From contig NZ_JTDI01000007.1 of assembly GCF_000802225.1 (NCBI RefSeq), forward strand, positions 396,743 to 460,742: 64,000 nt of DNA. The letters are read 5' to 3'. Both the position numbers and the translations under genes were made by a program. The first letter of the stretch is position 1. Each line of letters starts with the position of its first letter. Source of the DNA: Novosphingobium malaysiense (GTDB lineage Bacteria > Pseudomonadota > Alphaproteobacteria > Sphingomonadales > Sphingomonadaceae). The notes beneath the pieces were generated by a model. It was given only the letters and a program-made list of their open reading frames with translations, searched no databases and had not been told where the DNA came from. Shown in pieces: positions 1 to 7,936 of the stretch.

Positions 1-34
1 TTTCCTCGACCGAAGGTTCGTCGTTCTGATGCAT
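1..34 (-). CDS. DUF2497/PopZ-like protein, N-terminal fragment (cut by window edge)
   Basis: Only eleven codons lie inside the window, reading MHQNDEPSVEE from an ATG at 34. The GG-rich stretch GGGGGACAG a few bases upstream is a plausible ribosome binding site. An acidic start followed by EPSVEE resembles the N-terminus of the alphaproteobacterial DUF2497 family, which includes the polar organiser PopZ and typically opens with a short EPS/TMEEIL-type segment. The gene lies downstream of tolC on the same strand. Recognition rests on very few residues plus neighbourhood, so the family call is tentative; the start codon itself is well supported. Confidence 0.55.
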   Translation of the reverse strand, partial: MHQNDEPSVEE

Positions 35-101
35 TCCAACTGTCCCCCTGATGCATCCTGAAAGGACGCATGCACGCCTCGCCCCGATTCGGGGACGGCG
101 G

Positions 102-1556
102 TTACTGTTCCGGAATGTCTCCGTCCTGCACCGGCGTGTCAACGGTGCGCGTGGAGCGGGCGACTGGAGCCGGGTCGCTGTCCCAGTCGAAGATCTTGCC
201 GCGCACCCGTTTGTAGTTGAGTTCGGGGTCGTAGAGGATGTCGCTGTCGAGATTCAGGTCGCGCGCTTCGGCCCGGCCCATTGCGGCCAGGAGGTTGAAG
301 CCGGCCACGTAGGCATTACGCCGCGCGGTCACGAGCTGCACCTGGGCGTTGAGCGATTCCTGTTCGGCATTGAGGATGTCGAGGATCGTGCGGTTGCCGA
401 CGGAATTTTCCGCGCGAACGCCTTCGAGACTGAGGGCTGCCGCATCGACCGCGACTTTCGAGGACCGGATGACATCGTTCGCGGCGATCCATGAGGAATA
501 GGCGGATCGCACATCCGCGATGACCGCGCGTTCGGTGGCGATCTCGTTTTCGAGCGCGGCCGAAGCCTGCGCCTGCGCCTGGCGACGCTGGGCGGCGGGT
601 AGGCCGCCCTGGAAAATGGGAATCGAGATCTGCGCTCCGGCCTGCCCCGTGGTCTCCCTTTGCGAAAAGGCAGCCGAACTCGGTCCGCCGAGCGTATTGA
701 AATAGTTGTTGTAGCCGCCAGACGCATAGAGGCTGACGCGGGGAAGGCGCCCAGCACCGGCCACGTCGATGTCCTTCTTCGCGGCCCGGGTTTGTTCGCG
801 TGCGGCGATGAGGTCCGGGTTGTTGTCGAGCGCGATGTCGACGGCTTGGTCCGGCGACGACGGCAGGTTGGGCAGTGGCGGCGGTGCGGCCAGATCGTCC
901 GGTGCCTTGCCGACGAGCCGGATGTAGGCTTCGCGCGCGGCAGCAAGGTTGGCTTCCGCAGCGCGAGCGTCGCTCTGCGCGAGAGCGAGGCGGGACTGCG
1001 ATTGGGCCACGTCTGTGCGGGTCACGTCACCGATTTCGAACCGGTCGCTGGTCGCCTGCAAGTTCACGCTGAGCACATCGACGTTCTTGCGGTTCAGGCC
1101 GACGATGGCCTGGTTCTGAATCACGTCCATGTAGGCGGCAACCACCGCTGAAAAGATCTGGCTTTCTGCGCTCCGCAAGTCCGCCTGTCCCGCTTCGACC
1201 CTGATCTTGGCGGCCTTGATCCGGTTCTTGACGGCGCCGCCGGAATAGATCGGAACGCCGAGGTCGACGTTGGCCGACAGCGCCCGCTCAGGGCTGGTGA
1301 AGGAATTGGGGCTGCGCTTGACGAATTCGGTATAGGTCGCATCCGAGGAGACACTGGGCAAACCGGACGCGCGCGCTATCGGCACGTTTTCATCGGTGCC
1401 GCGCAGCTGCGCGCGTGCCGCCTGGAGGGACGGGTTGGTCTGGTAGGTCATGATCAGCGCTTCGCGCAGCGTATCTGCGTGAAGCACTGTGCCGGAGCAG
1501 GTGGCGAATAGGGCGCCGCCGGCCAGAAACCCGGCCCGACGCACGAACCGGGGCAT
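102..1556 (-). CDS. tolC: TolC family outer membrane channel protein
   Basis: This 484-residue protein is an outer membrane efflux/secretion duct of the TolC family, which joins type I secretion or RND pumps to the outside. A signal peptide of about 27 residues (charged MPRFVRR, hydrophobic core, cleavage near LHA) is followed by two OEP repeats with long heptad-like alpha-helical stretches. The family signatures GVPIYSGG and SIPIFQGG begin the equivalent strands of each repeat. The ATG at 1556 lies 2 bases after the stop of the preceding methyltransferase gene, so the two are co-transcribed. Reading upstream of this start continues open but only as an out-of-phase shadow of pcm. The C-terminal 60 residues are acidic and probably periplasmic. 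An RND pump lies about 55 kb away in the window, but no specific partner is shown. Confidence 0.93.
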   Translation of the reverse strand: MPRFVRRAGFLAGGALFATCSGTVLHADTLREALIMTYQTNPSLQAARAQLRGTDENVPIARASGLPSVSSDATYTEFVKRSPNSFTSPERALSANVDLGVPIYSGGAVKNRIKAAKIRVEAGQADLRSAESQIFSAVVAAYMDVIQNQAIVGLNRKNVDVLSVNLQATSDRFEIGDVTRTDVAQSQSRLALAQSDARAAEANLAAAREAYIRLVGKAPDDLAAPPPLPNLPSSPDQAVDIALDNNPDLIAAREQTRAAKKDIDVAGAGRLPRVSLYASGGYNNYFNTLGGPSSAAFSQRETTGQAGAQISIPIFQGGLPAAQRRQAQAQASAALENEIATERAVIADVRSAYSSWIAANDVIRSSKVAVDAAALSLEGVRAENSVGNRTILDILNAEQESLNAQVQLVTARRNAYVAGFNLLAAMGRAEARDLNLDSDILYDPELNYKRVRGKIFDWDSDPAPVARSTRTVDTPVQDGDIPEQ

Positions 1557-1558
1557 GG

Positions 1559-2182
1559 TCAGAAGCTCCAGCGCTTTGGGGCCGCGAATTCGGGGAGGGC
1601 GGGGATACCGAGTTCGGCAAGCGGGAGTAGCGACACCGAGCCAGCCGCCTTGCAGCCAGTCGCCAGACGGCCGACACCCCGCACGACCAGACCAGTCACG
1701 ATGCGTCCGCCTTCGGCCATCTGCTGGCAAAGGACCTCGGGAAGTTCTTCCACGGCGCCGTCGATGATTACCAGTGAATAGCCACCCTCGCCGGAAAGAC
1801 TGGAAACGGCAGTGGGGTCTACGGTGTCGAGCGAACCGACCAGGGGGCGCAGCAGTGCGGCCAGGTAGCCATTTCCGTCTCCTACCAGAAGCGCCTTGTC
1901 GGCGCTCGTCGGTGCGGCTTCGGCGAGCATCTTGCCGTGGACCAGCGGAGCGGCCAGGAAGCGTCCGTTCCCGAGCGGGATCGCACGATCGATATAGGCG
2001 GCATCGCGCAGTGCTTCGGGCACGTAATCTTCCCGCGCCACCTGGGCCATCGCAGAGAGCACCCAGGGTTCGTTCACGCCGCTGGTGCGCAGCTGGCTGA
2101 CGATCATGGCGTGGCGGGCGGCGGACTTGGCGGCGGCGGTCTGTTCGGCCTCTGGCGCCGACCGATCCTCGGTCAAGGTCAT
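1559..2182 (-). CDS. Protein-L-isoaspartate O-methyltransferase family protein
   Basis: A 207-residue SAM-dependent methyltransferase of the PCMT family, which repairs isoaspartyl residues in aged proteins. The SAM-binding loop appears as LLVGDGNGYLAALL at roughly residues 95-108, and the typical segment before it (AYIDRAIPLGNGRFLAAP) is recognisable but diverged from the usual Q-x-I-S-x-P form. I chose the ATG at 2182 because AGGGA lies about ten bases upstream; in-frame ATGs at 2200, 2224 and 2293 are weaker alternatives. It is the first gene of a pcm-tolC pair, an arrangement common in sphingomonads. Divergence of the motif leaves the substrate uncertain. Confidence 0.8.
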   Translation of the reverse strand: MTLTEDRSAPEAEQTAAAKSAARHAMIVSQLRTSGVNEPWVLSAMAQVAREDYVPEALRDAAYIDRAIPLGNGRFLAAPLVHGKMLAEAAPTSADKALLVGDGNGYLAALLRPLVGSLDTVDPTAVSSLSGEGGYSLVIIDGAVEELPEVLCQQMAEGGRIVTGLVVRGVGRLATGCKAAGSVSLLPLAELGIPALPEFAAPKRWSF

Positions 2183-2297
2183 CTGGTGCAATTCCCTCAT
2201 GCATTCGCGGACATCGAGCGCCATGCGCTTCAAGCTTCCGCAACAACGGCACTTTCTGGGGGGCCTTCTAGGCGAAGGCGGCATGGAGGCCAAGCGC

Positions 2298-2351
2298 TTT
2301 GACGATACCCTTGTCGATCCATGCCAGCAGTTGGACGATCACTTTGACGAT
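2298..2351. repeat. Three imperfect TTTGACGAT direct repeats upstream of fumarase
   Basis: The nonamer TTTGACGAT occurs at 2298-2306 and 2343-2351, with a one-mismatch copy TTGGACGAT at 2331-2339. They lie in the 237-bp divergent region between pcm and the fumarase gene, 70-120 bp upstream of the fumarase start. The spacing between copies (33 and 12 bases) is close to whole helical turns, as expected for a regulator binding one face. No known motif is recognised, and chance cannot be excluded in three short repeats. Confidence 0.3.
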
Positions 2352-2419
2352 CCCCGGTGCCGGGCTTATGGGAGCGGCGCGAAATTCACGTGATCCGCGT
2401 AACCGGGAGCGCTTAGTCC

Positions 2420-3943
2420 ATGGCCGAAATGGTGACCATCCGCGAAGACGACCTGATCGAAAGTGTCGCCGACGCCCTGCAATACATCAGCTACTACCAT
2501 CCGATGGATTATATCCGCGCTCTGGGTGAGGCCTACGAGGCCGAGCAGGGTCCGGCCGCCAAGGACGCCATCGCGCAGATCCTTACCAACAGCCGCATGT
2601 GCGCCGAGGGGCACCGTCCGATCTGCCAGGATACCGGCATCGTCAACGTCTTCATCGAGTGGGGCCAGAACTGCCGCCTCGAATCCGACCGCAGCTTGCA
2701 GGAGGTGGTCGACGAAGGCGTGCGCCGCGCTTACGGCAACAAGGAAAACAAGTTGCGCGCCTCGGTGCTGGCCGATCCCGCCTTCACCCGCCGCAATACC
2801 AAGGACAACACGCCTTCTGTTCTCTCAGTAAGTATGGTTCCGGGCAGCAAGGTGTCTGTCGACGTTGCGGCCAAGGGCGGCGGCTCCGAAGCCAAGTCCA
2901 AGTTCAAGATGATGAATCCCAGCGATTCGATCGTCGACTGGGTGCTCGAGATGCTGCCGCAGATGGGTGCCGGCTGGTGCCCGCCGGGCATGCTGGGCAT
3001 CGGCATCGGCGGTACCGCCGAACACTGCGTCAAGCTCGCCAAGCAGAGCCTGATGGACCCGATCGACATGGGCCAGCTCAAGGAGCGTGGTCCGCAGAAC
3101 GATATCGAGGCACTGCGCATCGAGATCTTCGACAAGGTCAATGCGATGGGCATCGGCGCGCAGGGGCTGGGTGGTCTTTCGACCATTCTCGACGTCAAGA
3201 TCCTCGACTGGCCGTGCCACGCGGCGAACAAGCCGGTCGCGATGATCCCGAACTGTGCCGCTACCCGCCACGCGCACTTCACGCTCGACGGTTCTGGTCC
3301 GAGCTACCTCGAAAAGCCGAACCTCGCCGAATGGCCCGAGGTAGAGTGGAAGCCCAGCAAGGAAGCGATCCGCGTCGATCTCGACACGCTGACCGCCGAG
3401 GACGTGAAGAGCTGGAAGCAGGGCGACCGCCTTCTGCTCAACGGCAAGATGCTCACGGGCCGCGACGCCGCGCACAAGCGCATCCAGGACATGTTGGAGA
3501 AGGGCGAGGAGCTGCCGGTCGAGTTCAAGGGCCGCGTGATCTATTACGTTGGCCCGGTCGATCCGGTGCGCGACGAGATCGTCGGCCCGGCAGGCCCGAC
3601 CACCGCGACGCGCATGGACAAGTTCATGGACATGATGCTGGAACAGGGTCTGCTCGCCTGCGTCGGCAAGGCCGAACGCGGCCCGGCGGCCACCGAGTCC
3701 ATCGCCAAGCACAAGTCGGCCTATCTCATGGCTGTCGGCGGTGCGGCTTATCTCGTGGCCCGCGCGATCAAGGAAGCCAAGGTCGTCGGTTTCGAGGACC
3801 TCGGCATGGAAGCGATCTACGAGTTCACCGTAGAGGACATGCCGGTGACCGTTGCGGTCGATTCCGAAGGCAAGAACGTCCACCAGCTCGCCCCGCTGGT
3901 GTGGCAGGAAAAGATTGCCAAGGAAGGCCTGCTCGCAGACTGA
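2420..3943 (+). CDS. Class I fumarate hydratase (Fe-S dependent)
   Basis: The 507-residue product is a class I (iron-sulfur) fumarase, interconverting fumarate and malate in the TCA cycle. It has the full two-domain length of single-chain class I enzymes. Candidate cluster ligands are Cys69 in the HRPICQDTG motif, the Cys of the GWCPPGMLGIGIGG segment and the Cys of PNCAATRHAHF; the C-terminal domain carries the GPAGPTTATRMDKF signature. The ATG at 2420 is preceded by GGGAG about ten bases away. A strong terminator follows at 3966. Its [4Fe-4S] cluster makes it a likely client of the suf system encoded about 27 kb away. It transcribes away from pcm-tolC. Confidence 0.95.
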   Translation: MAEMVTIREDDLIESVADALQYISYYHPMDYIRALGEAYEAEQGPAAKDAIAQILTNSRMCAEGHRPICQDTGIVNVFIEWGQNCRLESDRSLQEVVDEGVRRAYGNKENKLRASVLADPAFTRRNTKDNTPSVLSVSMVPGSKVSVDVAAKGGGSEAKSKFKMMNPSDSIVDWVLEMLPQMGAGWCPPGMLGIGIGGTAEHCVKLAKQSLMDPIDMGQLKERGPQNDIEALRIEIFDKVNAMGIGAQGLGGLSTILDVKILDWPCHAANKPVAMIPNCAATRHAHFTLDGSGPSYLEKPNLAEWPEVEWKPSKEAIRVDLDTLTAEDVKSWKQGDRLLLNGKMLTGRDAAHKRIQDMLEKGEELPVEFKGRVIYYVGPVDPVRDEIVGPAGPTTATRMDKFMDMMLEQGLLACVGKAERGPAATESIAKHKSAYLMAVGGAAYLVARAIKEAKVVGFEDLGMEAIYEFTVEDMPVTVAVDSEGKNVHQLAPLVWQEKIAKEGLLAD

Positions 3944-3965
3944 GGCTATCGTTCGACCAACGACC

Positions 3966-4005
3966 CATGCGCGCCGACCGGCGAACTGGCGCGCATGGCT
4001 TTTTT
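3966..4005 (+). terminator. Rho-independent terminator of the fumarase gene
   Basis: A perfect 10-bp stem (CATGCGCGCC at 3966-3975 with GGCGCGCATG at 3988-3997) and 12-base loop is followed by a run of six T at 4000-4005. It begins 22 bp after the fumarase stop. The ATG at 3995 that opens the longest reading of the next gene lies inside the right arm, which argues against its use as a start. Confidence 0.9.
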
Positions 4006-4024
4006 CGGGCTATCCGGGGCGGTC

Positions 4025-5299
4025 ATGACGGATGTAATCCATAATCCGCGTGTTCCGGCACGCCTCGTAATCCTCTCGCTCGCCGCCTTGTGGGCGTGCT
4101 ATTTCATGGTCGCCACGCTGCGCGGCGCCTTCATGGGTTTCGATTTCGCGTGGCCCATCATTTCGCGCCGGCTCACGATCTGCATCCTTTCCATGCTGGT
4201 CATGGTCGCGGTGTGGCCGCTGCTGCAATTGCTCGACCGCAAGTCGAACGCCGTGCGCTTGGCCGTCGTGCTCATTGGCGCGCTGCCGCTTTCATTGTTG
4301 CTCAGCATTATCAACGAGACGATTTTCTCCGATATCGAGATGGCCCAGGCCTTCGGTAGCGAAGAAGATGCGGCAGCGATCAAGGCCGGAAAAGTCCGCA
4401 TTTCCCGGGACGAGGCCGGCAACATCCTGGTGGATTTGCCAAAGATGCCTCCAGTTCCACCAAGTCCCGACGCCAGCGGAAATCCCGAGGAAGCGCCGGT
4501 GGTGGAAGACGACGGATCGGCGATCACCATCCATACGGGCAAGGTCTGGGGCAAGGATTACGGGCGCTGGGTAGCGATCGCGGACAATGCCTTCGGACGG
4601 TACTTCCTGGTGCTGGCCTGGGTCGCCCTCTATTTCGCCCTCGCCAAGGCGGAGGAAGCCCGTGCTGCCGAGAGGCGCGAAAGCGAGTATCGGCGCGCTG
4701 CCGAAGCGGCAGAGCTGCGCAGCCTTCGCTACCAGGTCAATCCGCACTTCCTCTTCAACACGCTCAACTCGCTCTCTGCGCTGGTGATGACCGGCCGCAA
4801 GGAAGATGCCGAGCACATGATACAGACGCTGTCGACGTTCTATCGGCGAACTCTTTCAGGCGACCCGACGAGCGACTTGCGGCTGGTGGACGAGATCGAA
4901 CTGCAGAAACTCTATTTCGCGATCGAGGCGGTCAGGTTTCCCAATCGATTGCTGACGCAAATCGATATTGACCCGGCCGCCATCGATGCGATGGTGCCTG
5001 GCATGATCCTTCAGCCTCTTGTCGAAAATTCAGTGAAATACGCCGTCGCTGCCACCCAGCGGCCCGTAACGGTGAGCATCAAGGCCCGGCGCGAAGGCGG
5101 CCAGCTGGTCATTACCGTGGGAGACGACGGACCGGGCGCCGAACGGAGCAAGGCTGAGGGCTGCGGCATCGGATTGGCAAATGTCCGCGATCGCCTCAAG
5201 GCCCGTTTCGGTGCAGCTGGCACGCTGAAATTCGGAAAGAGGCCCGAAGGCGGGTTTGAAACGGAGTTGCGCATGCCCCTGGACCTCGGCCGTGTCTGA
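4025..5299 (+). CDS. LytS-family sensor histidine kinase
   Basis: A 424-residue membrane histidine kinase of the His_kinase (LytS/YehU) family. Two or three N-terminal membrane helices (about residues 12-90) precede a variable proline-rich extracytoplasmic segment; another helix lies at about 190-210. A short coiled coil then leads to the phosphoacceptor motif QVNPHFLFNTLNSLS with His241. The N box (PLVENSVKYAV) and G box (DDGPGAERS ... GIGLANVRDRL) complete the ATPase. I prefer the ATG at 4025 over the one at 3995, which is part of the upstream terminator stem. The gene overlaps the response regulator start by 8 bases, so the pair is translated together. The sensed signal is not evident. Confidence 0.9.
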   Translation: MTDVIHNPRVPARLVILSLAALWACYFMVATLRGAFMGFDFAWPIISRRLTICILSMLVMVAVWPLLQLLDRKSNAVRLAVVLIGALPLSLLLSIINETIFSDIEMAQAFGSEEDAAAIKAGKVRISRDEAGNILVDLPKMPPVPPSPDASGNPEEAPVVEDDGSAITIHTGKVWGKDYGRWVAIADNAFGRYFLVLAWVALYFALAKAEEARAAERRESEYRRAAEAAELRSLRYQVNPHFLFNTLNSLSALVMTGRKEDAEHMIQTLSTFYRRTLSGDPTSDLRLVDEIELQKLYFAIEAVRFPNRLLTQIDIDPAAIDAMVPGMILQPLVENSVKYAVAATQRPVTVSIKARREGGQLVITVGDDGPGAERSKAEGCGIGLANVRDRLKARFGAAGTLKFGKRPEGGFETELRMPLDLGRV

Positions 5300-6050
5300 C
5301 CCGAACCCCGGGGGCGAACCGGACGCTGCGCCCCTTCGCACCCTGATCGTCGACGACGAGCCGCTCGCTGTCGAACGCATGCAGGTGATATGTGCCGGCA
5401 TCGACGGGGTGAACGTTGTCGGGACGGCCAGTGACGGGCAGGCCGCATTGCGGCTTGCCGATGCGCTTAATCCTGACCTGATGCTGCTCGACCTGACGAT
5501 GCCGGAGACCGACGGGCTCACGGTCGCTCGGGAACTTTCCGGCCAGGACAATCCGCCTGCGGTGATCTTCGTCACTGCACACGACGAGTTTGCCGTCGAG
5601 GCATTCGATCTCGATGCCGTGGACTATGTGCTCAAGCCGGTATCGCCCGATCGTCTCCAACGCGCGGTCGGGCGCGTCATTGCCCGGCGCGGCCAGCAAC
5701 GGTCCGAGCAATCCAGTCACTGGCTCGAGGAATTCTGGGTCCCGCATCGATCCGAGCTCGTTCGCGTGCCTGCCAGCGATGTCCAGCGCATCGATGCCGA
5801 GCGAGACTACGTCAGGCTGCACGTCGGCGAGCAGAGTTTTCTTCTGCTACAAACGATCACCAGTCTCGAAGAACGGCTTGATCCGGAAAGATTCATTCGG
5901 ATCCACCGCAGTTACATCGTGAGGCGCGATCATGTTTCGGGACTGAGACACGAAGGTCTCGGGGTCTGGTCGGTGGAAACGGCAGACGGTGATGCCCTGC
6001 GGATCGGACGCACTTATCTGCCGGCCGTAAAAAAAATGGCAGGCCGGTAA
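5292..6050 (+). CDS. LytTR-family DNA-binding response regulator
   Basis: A 252-residue response regulator. The receiver domain (about residues 15-130) has the acidic pocket VDDEP, phosphoacceptor Asp67 in LLDLTMPE, and the KP signature in YVLKPVSP. The C-terminal LytTR DNA-binding domain runs from about 150 to 250 and carries the typical segments DVQRIDAERDYVRLHV and RIHRSYIVRRDHV. I place the start at the GTG at 5292, which gives the usual short lead-in to the receiver and overlaps the kinase stop (GTGTCTGA). The kinase immediately upstream is its obvious partner. Target promoters are unknown; LytTR proteins usually bind paired direct repeats. Confidence 0.9.
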   Translation: MSDPNPGGEPDAAPLRTLIVDDEPLAVERMQVICAGIDGVNVVGTASDGQAALRLADALNPDLMLLDLTMPETDGLTVARELSGQDNPPAVIFVTAHDEFAVEAFDLDAVDYVLKPVSPDRLQRAVGRVIARRGQQRSEQSSHWLEEFWVPHRSELVRVPASDVQRIDAERDYVRLHVGEQSFLLLQTITSLEERLDPERFIRIHRSYIVRRDHVSGLRHEGLGVWSVETADGDALRIGRTYLPAVKKMAGR

Positions 6051-6067
6051 GGGCCTGCCAGTTTTTT
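6029..6067. terminator. Bidirectional terminator between lytT-like gene and urcA-family gene
   Basis: A perfect 9-bp stem TGGCAGGCC (6037-6045) with GGCCTGCCA (6052-6060) has A8 on its left (6029-6036) and T6 on its right (6062-6067), so it can end transcription from both strands. The response regulator stop codon lies in the loop; the A tract is inside the final codons, encoding consecutive lysines. Confidence 0.9.
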
Positions 6068-6155
6068 CCGGGTCTTATTTTTTTGGGACCTGGTGAATTC
6101 AGGTGATGGGAAGGGGGCCTGTACGTTGGGATGCAAGCCTGCCCTGTGATTGGCT

Positions 6156-6479
6156 TCAACCGCCCAGGCGAGCGTCCGAAGTGGCCTTGTCGATGGCCGA
6201 TGCCATGACGTCCTTGGCGCGGCTCTTTGCCTGGCGATAGCACTGGCGTGCATGCATGCTCGGCAGGTTCGAGCCGGTGACGCGGGTTTCGTAGCCGCAG
6301 GCATTGCGAGCGGCTGCATCGAGGCGACGCTCCAGCGTGCGCTGGCCATCGGCCGTGGTCAGGTCGAGATCCTTGTATTCGACGCGAACCTTCGATGCGT
6401 CGCCGGCACCCGCCATGGCGGGGGCAGCGGTGAGGGCGAGGCCAATCAGGGCAGCGGCGATGGGGGCATTCTTGAACAT
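6156..6479 (-). CDS. UrcA family protein, exported
   Basis: A 107-residue secreted protein. A clear signal peptide (MFKN, hydrophobic AALIGLALTAAP, cleavage after AMA) leads to the UrcA domain, recognisable by VRVEYKDLDLTTADGQRTLERRL, the Cys in NACGYE, and the later CYRQAKSRA with the second Cys that probably forms a disulfide. UrcA proteins are common in sphingomonads and caulobacters; their function is unknown. The start at 6479 has an excellent AGGAGG seven bases upstream. It stands alone, ending toward the shared terminator at 6029-6067. Confidence 0.85.
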   Translation of the reverse strand: MFKNAPIAAALIGLALTAAPAMAGAGDASKVRVEYKDLDLTTADGQRTLERRLDAAARNACGYETRVTGSNLPSMHARQCYRQAKSRAKDVMASAIDKATSDARLGG

Positions 6480-6745
6480 GTGATCTTTCCTCCTCTGTGA
6501 GCCGGCTGGGGGGCTGTGCGGCTCGATGAGTGTGTTGTGCACCCGTTCCCCCGCCGGTTCACGCAGGCTTCGATTGCGGCGCGTCGAAGCTCGACAAAAT
6601 GCGCAGGCAGCGGACGAACGACATTTGTAGTCGATGAACGACATGAAGAAGGTCCCGGCGTCTGGGCCGGCAGGAGTCGCAATTCGCAAGGAGACGCAGA
6701 ACAGGTCGCTAGCCAGTCCAGGCGGCAGACTGTACAAAGGGGGCA

Positions 6746-7015
6746 ATGCTGGCTGTGGTTGTCGTCTTTTGTCTGGGTGTCGTGAATTTCGCCGCCCACA
6801 AGGCAGTTCTGGAAAGCGGCCATCCGATGCTGGCGCAGGTGCCTTGGCTGTTCCAGCCGCTCGGGGGTCGTCTGAGCTTGCTTGTCGAATTCGTGATGCT
6901 GTTGGGCGCCATGATCATGGCCGCAGCGGGATCGATCGGTTGGACCTGGGTCTATGCTCTCTACACCGTTCTCAACGGTTTCTCGGCGTGGCTGATCGCG
7001 AGTGGCAGGGTCTGA
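6746..7015 (+). CDS. Small integral membrane protein, unrecognised
   Basis: An 89-residue hydrophobic protein with probably three membrane-spanning segments (about residues 2-16, 40-60 and 64-85). AAGGGGG just before the ATG is a good ribosome binding site. The codon pattern is like its neighbours, and it lies 36 bp upstream of the lipid kinase gene on the same strand, so it may share that transcript. I do not recognise a family and propose no function. A real gene is likely because of the RBS and coherent hydrophobic topology. Confidence 0.65.
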   Translation: MLAVVVVFCLGVVNFAAHKAVLESGHPMLAQVPWLFQPLGGRLSLLVEFVMLLGAMIMAAAGSIGWTWVYALYTVLNGFSAWLIASGRV

Positions 7016-7051
7016 CGGGAACCGGGCAGGCCATGCCCGGTTCTTGCTGAC

Positions 7052-7936
7052 ATGACCCGATTGGAAGAACCCGGATCCAGGATCGTCTGGCTCGTGTGCA
7101 ATGCCGCAAGCGGCAGCAACAGCGAGGAGACGGTGCGCGAGGTGCGGACCGCGTTCGCGGAGGTGGGCCTCGATCTGCAGCGTGTCATTCCGTTCCCGGA
7201 TGAACCAGCACCCGATAAGGGCGAGCTTGCGGAGGCCGGCGTTGATATTCTGGCCGTGTTCGGCGGAGATGGAACCGTTCACGCTGTCATGAAACAGGCC
7301 GCGCAATGGGATGGGCCGGTTCTGGTGCTGCCCGGCGGGACCATGAACCTGCTGTCAAAGCGCGTGCACGGCGACGTACCCGCACCGGAGATCGTGACCC
7401 GCCTGGCTTCGGGGCGCTGGCGCTGCACCCGGCCTCTGGTCATCAGGACCCGCTACGGCATCGCCTTGACCGGCGTTCTCGCGGGGCCGGGGGCGATCTG
7501 GAACGAGGTGCGCGAGGCGCTGCGCTCGGTCGACCTGCTGGAAGTGGTGGCGACGACCCAGGAAGCGATCCGGCATTCGACGAATGCGCCGAAGGTGCTT
7601 TGCGAGGAGGTCGACTGCGGCCGCGATGAAGGCTATGCCGCCATCACCGTGACCCCACAAGACGACGGCCTTGAAGCGAATGGCTATTACGCCGAAACGC
7701 TGGGTGATTATGCCGGGCAGGGCATCGCTCTGCTCAACCGCAATTTTCGCGACGGCCCCCATGACGAACTGGGCCTGCACGACGAGGTTCGCCTGGTTTG
7801 TCCGGAAGGGGAGCCGATGGGCCTCCTGATCGACGGTGAGCCGTTCGATGGCAGTGCGGAAGAAACGTTCGAACCCGTACCCTGCGAGATGAATCTGATC
7901 ACGACCATCGACGAGGTTCGCGGCGATGCACGGTAA
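7052..7936 (+). CDS. Diacylglycerol kinase family protein
   Basis: A 294-residue member of the DAGK_cat/YegS lipid kinase family, which phosphorylates diacylglycerol or related lipids with ATP. The nucleotide-binding motif GGDGT is at residues 71-75 and the conserved PGGTMNLLSK follows, both hallmarks of the catalytic domain. The N-terminal IVWLVCNAASGSN is the usual first strand. The gene overlaps the following metallophosphoesterase gene by 11 bases, suggesting translational coupling and a joint role in phospholipid or phosphoester turnover. The exact lipid substrate cannot be read from sequence. Confidence 0.87.
   Translation: MTRLEEPGSRIVWLVCNAASGSNSEETVREVRTAFAEVGLDLQRVIPFPDEPAPDKGELAEAGVDILAVFGGDGTVHAVMKQAAQWDGPVLVLPGGTMNLLSKRVHGDVPAPEIVTRLASGRWRCTRPLVIRTRYGIALTGVLAGPGAIWNEVREALRSVDLLEVVATTQEAIRHSTNAPKVLCEEVDCGRDEGYAAITVTPQDDGLEANGYYAETLGDYAGQGIALLNRNFRDGPHDELGLHDEVRLVCPEGEPMGLLIDGEPFDGSAEETFEPVPCEMNLITTIDEVRGDAR

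Noticed and set aside
102..2252. A continuous minus-strand open frame of 716 codons covering tolC and most of pcm
   Set aside because: Only the part from 1556 onward matches TolC; the upstream part is an out-of-phase reading of pcm with Arg/Gly-rich composition, so it is not a fusion.
2384..2397. AATTCACGTGATC as a fifth parS
   Set aside because: Only the central TTCACGTGA agrees; the outer arms do not match the parS consensus.
3995..4024. ATG at 3995 as start of the LytS-like kinase
   Set aside because: It lies inside the right arm of the fumarase terminator, and the added residues (encoded partly by the T tract) look non-functional.
6619..6633. CGAC-ATTTGTA-GTCG dyad as a BlaI/CopY-like operator before the small membrane protein gene
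   Set aside because: The arms are only four bases and no BlaI/CopY gene is nearby; chance is a sufficient explanation.
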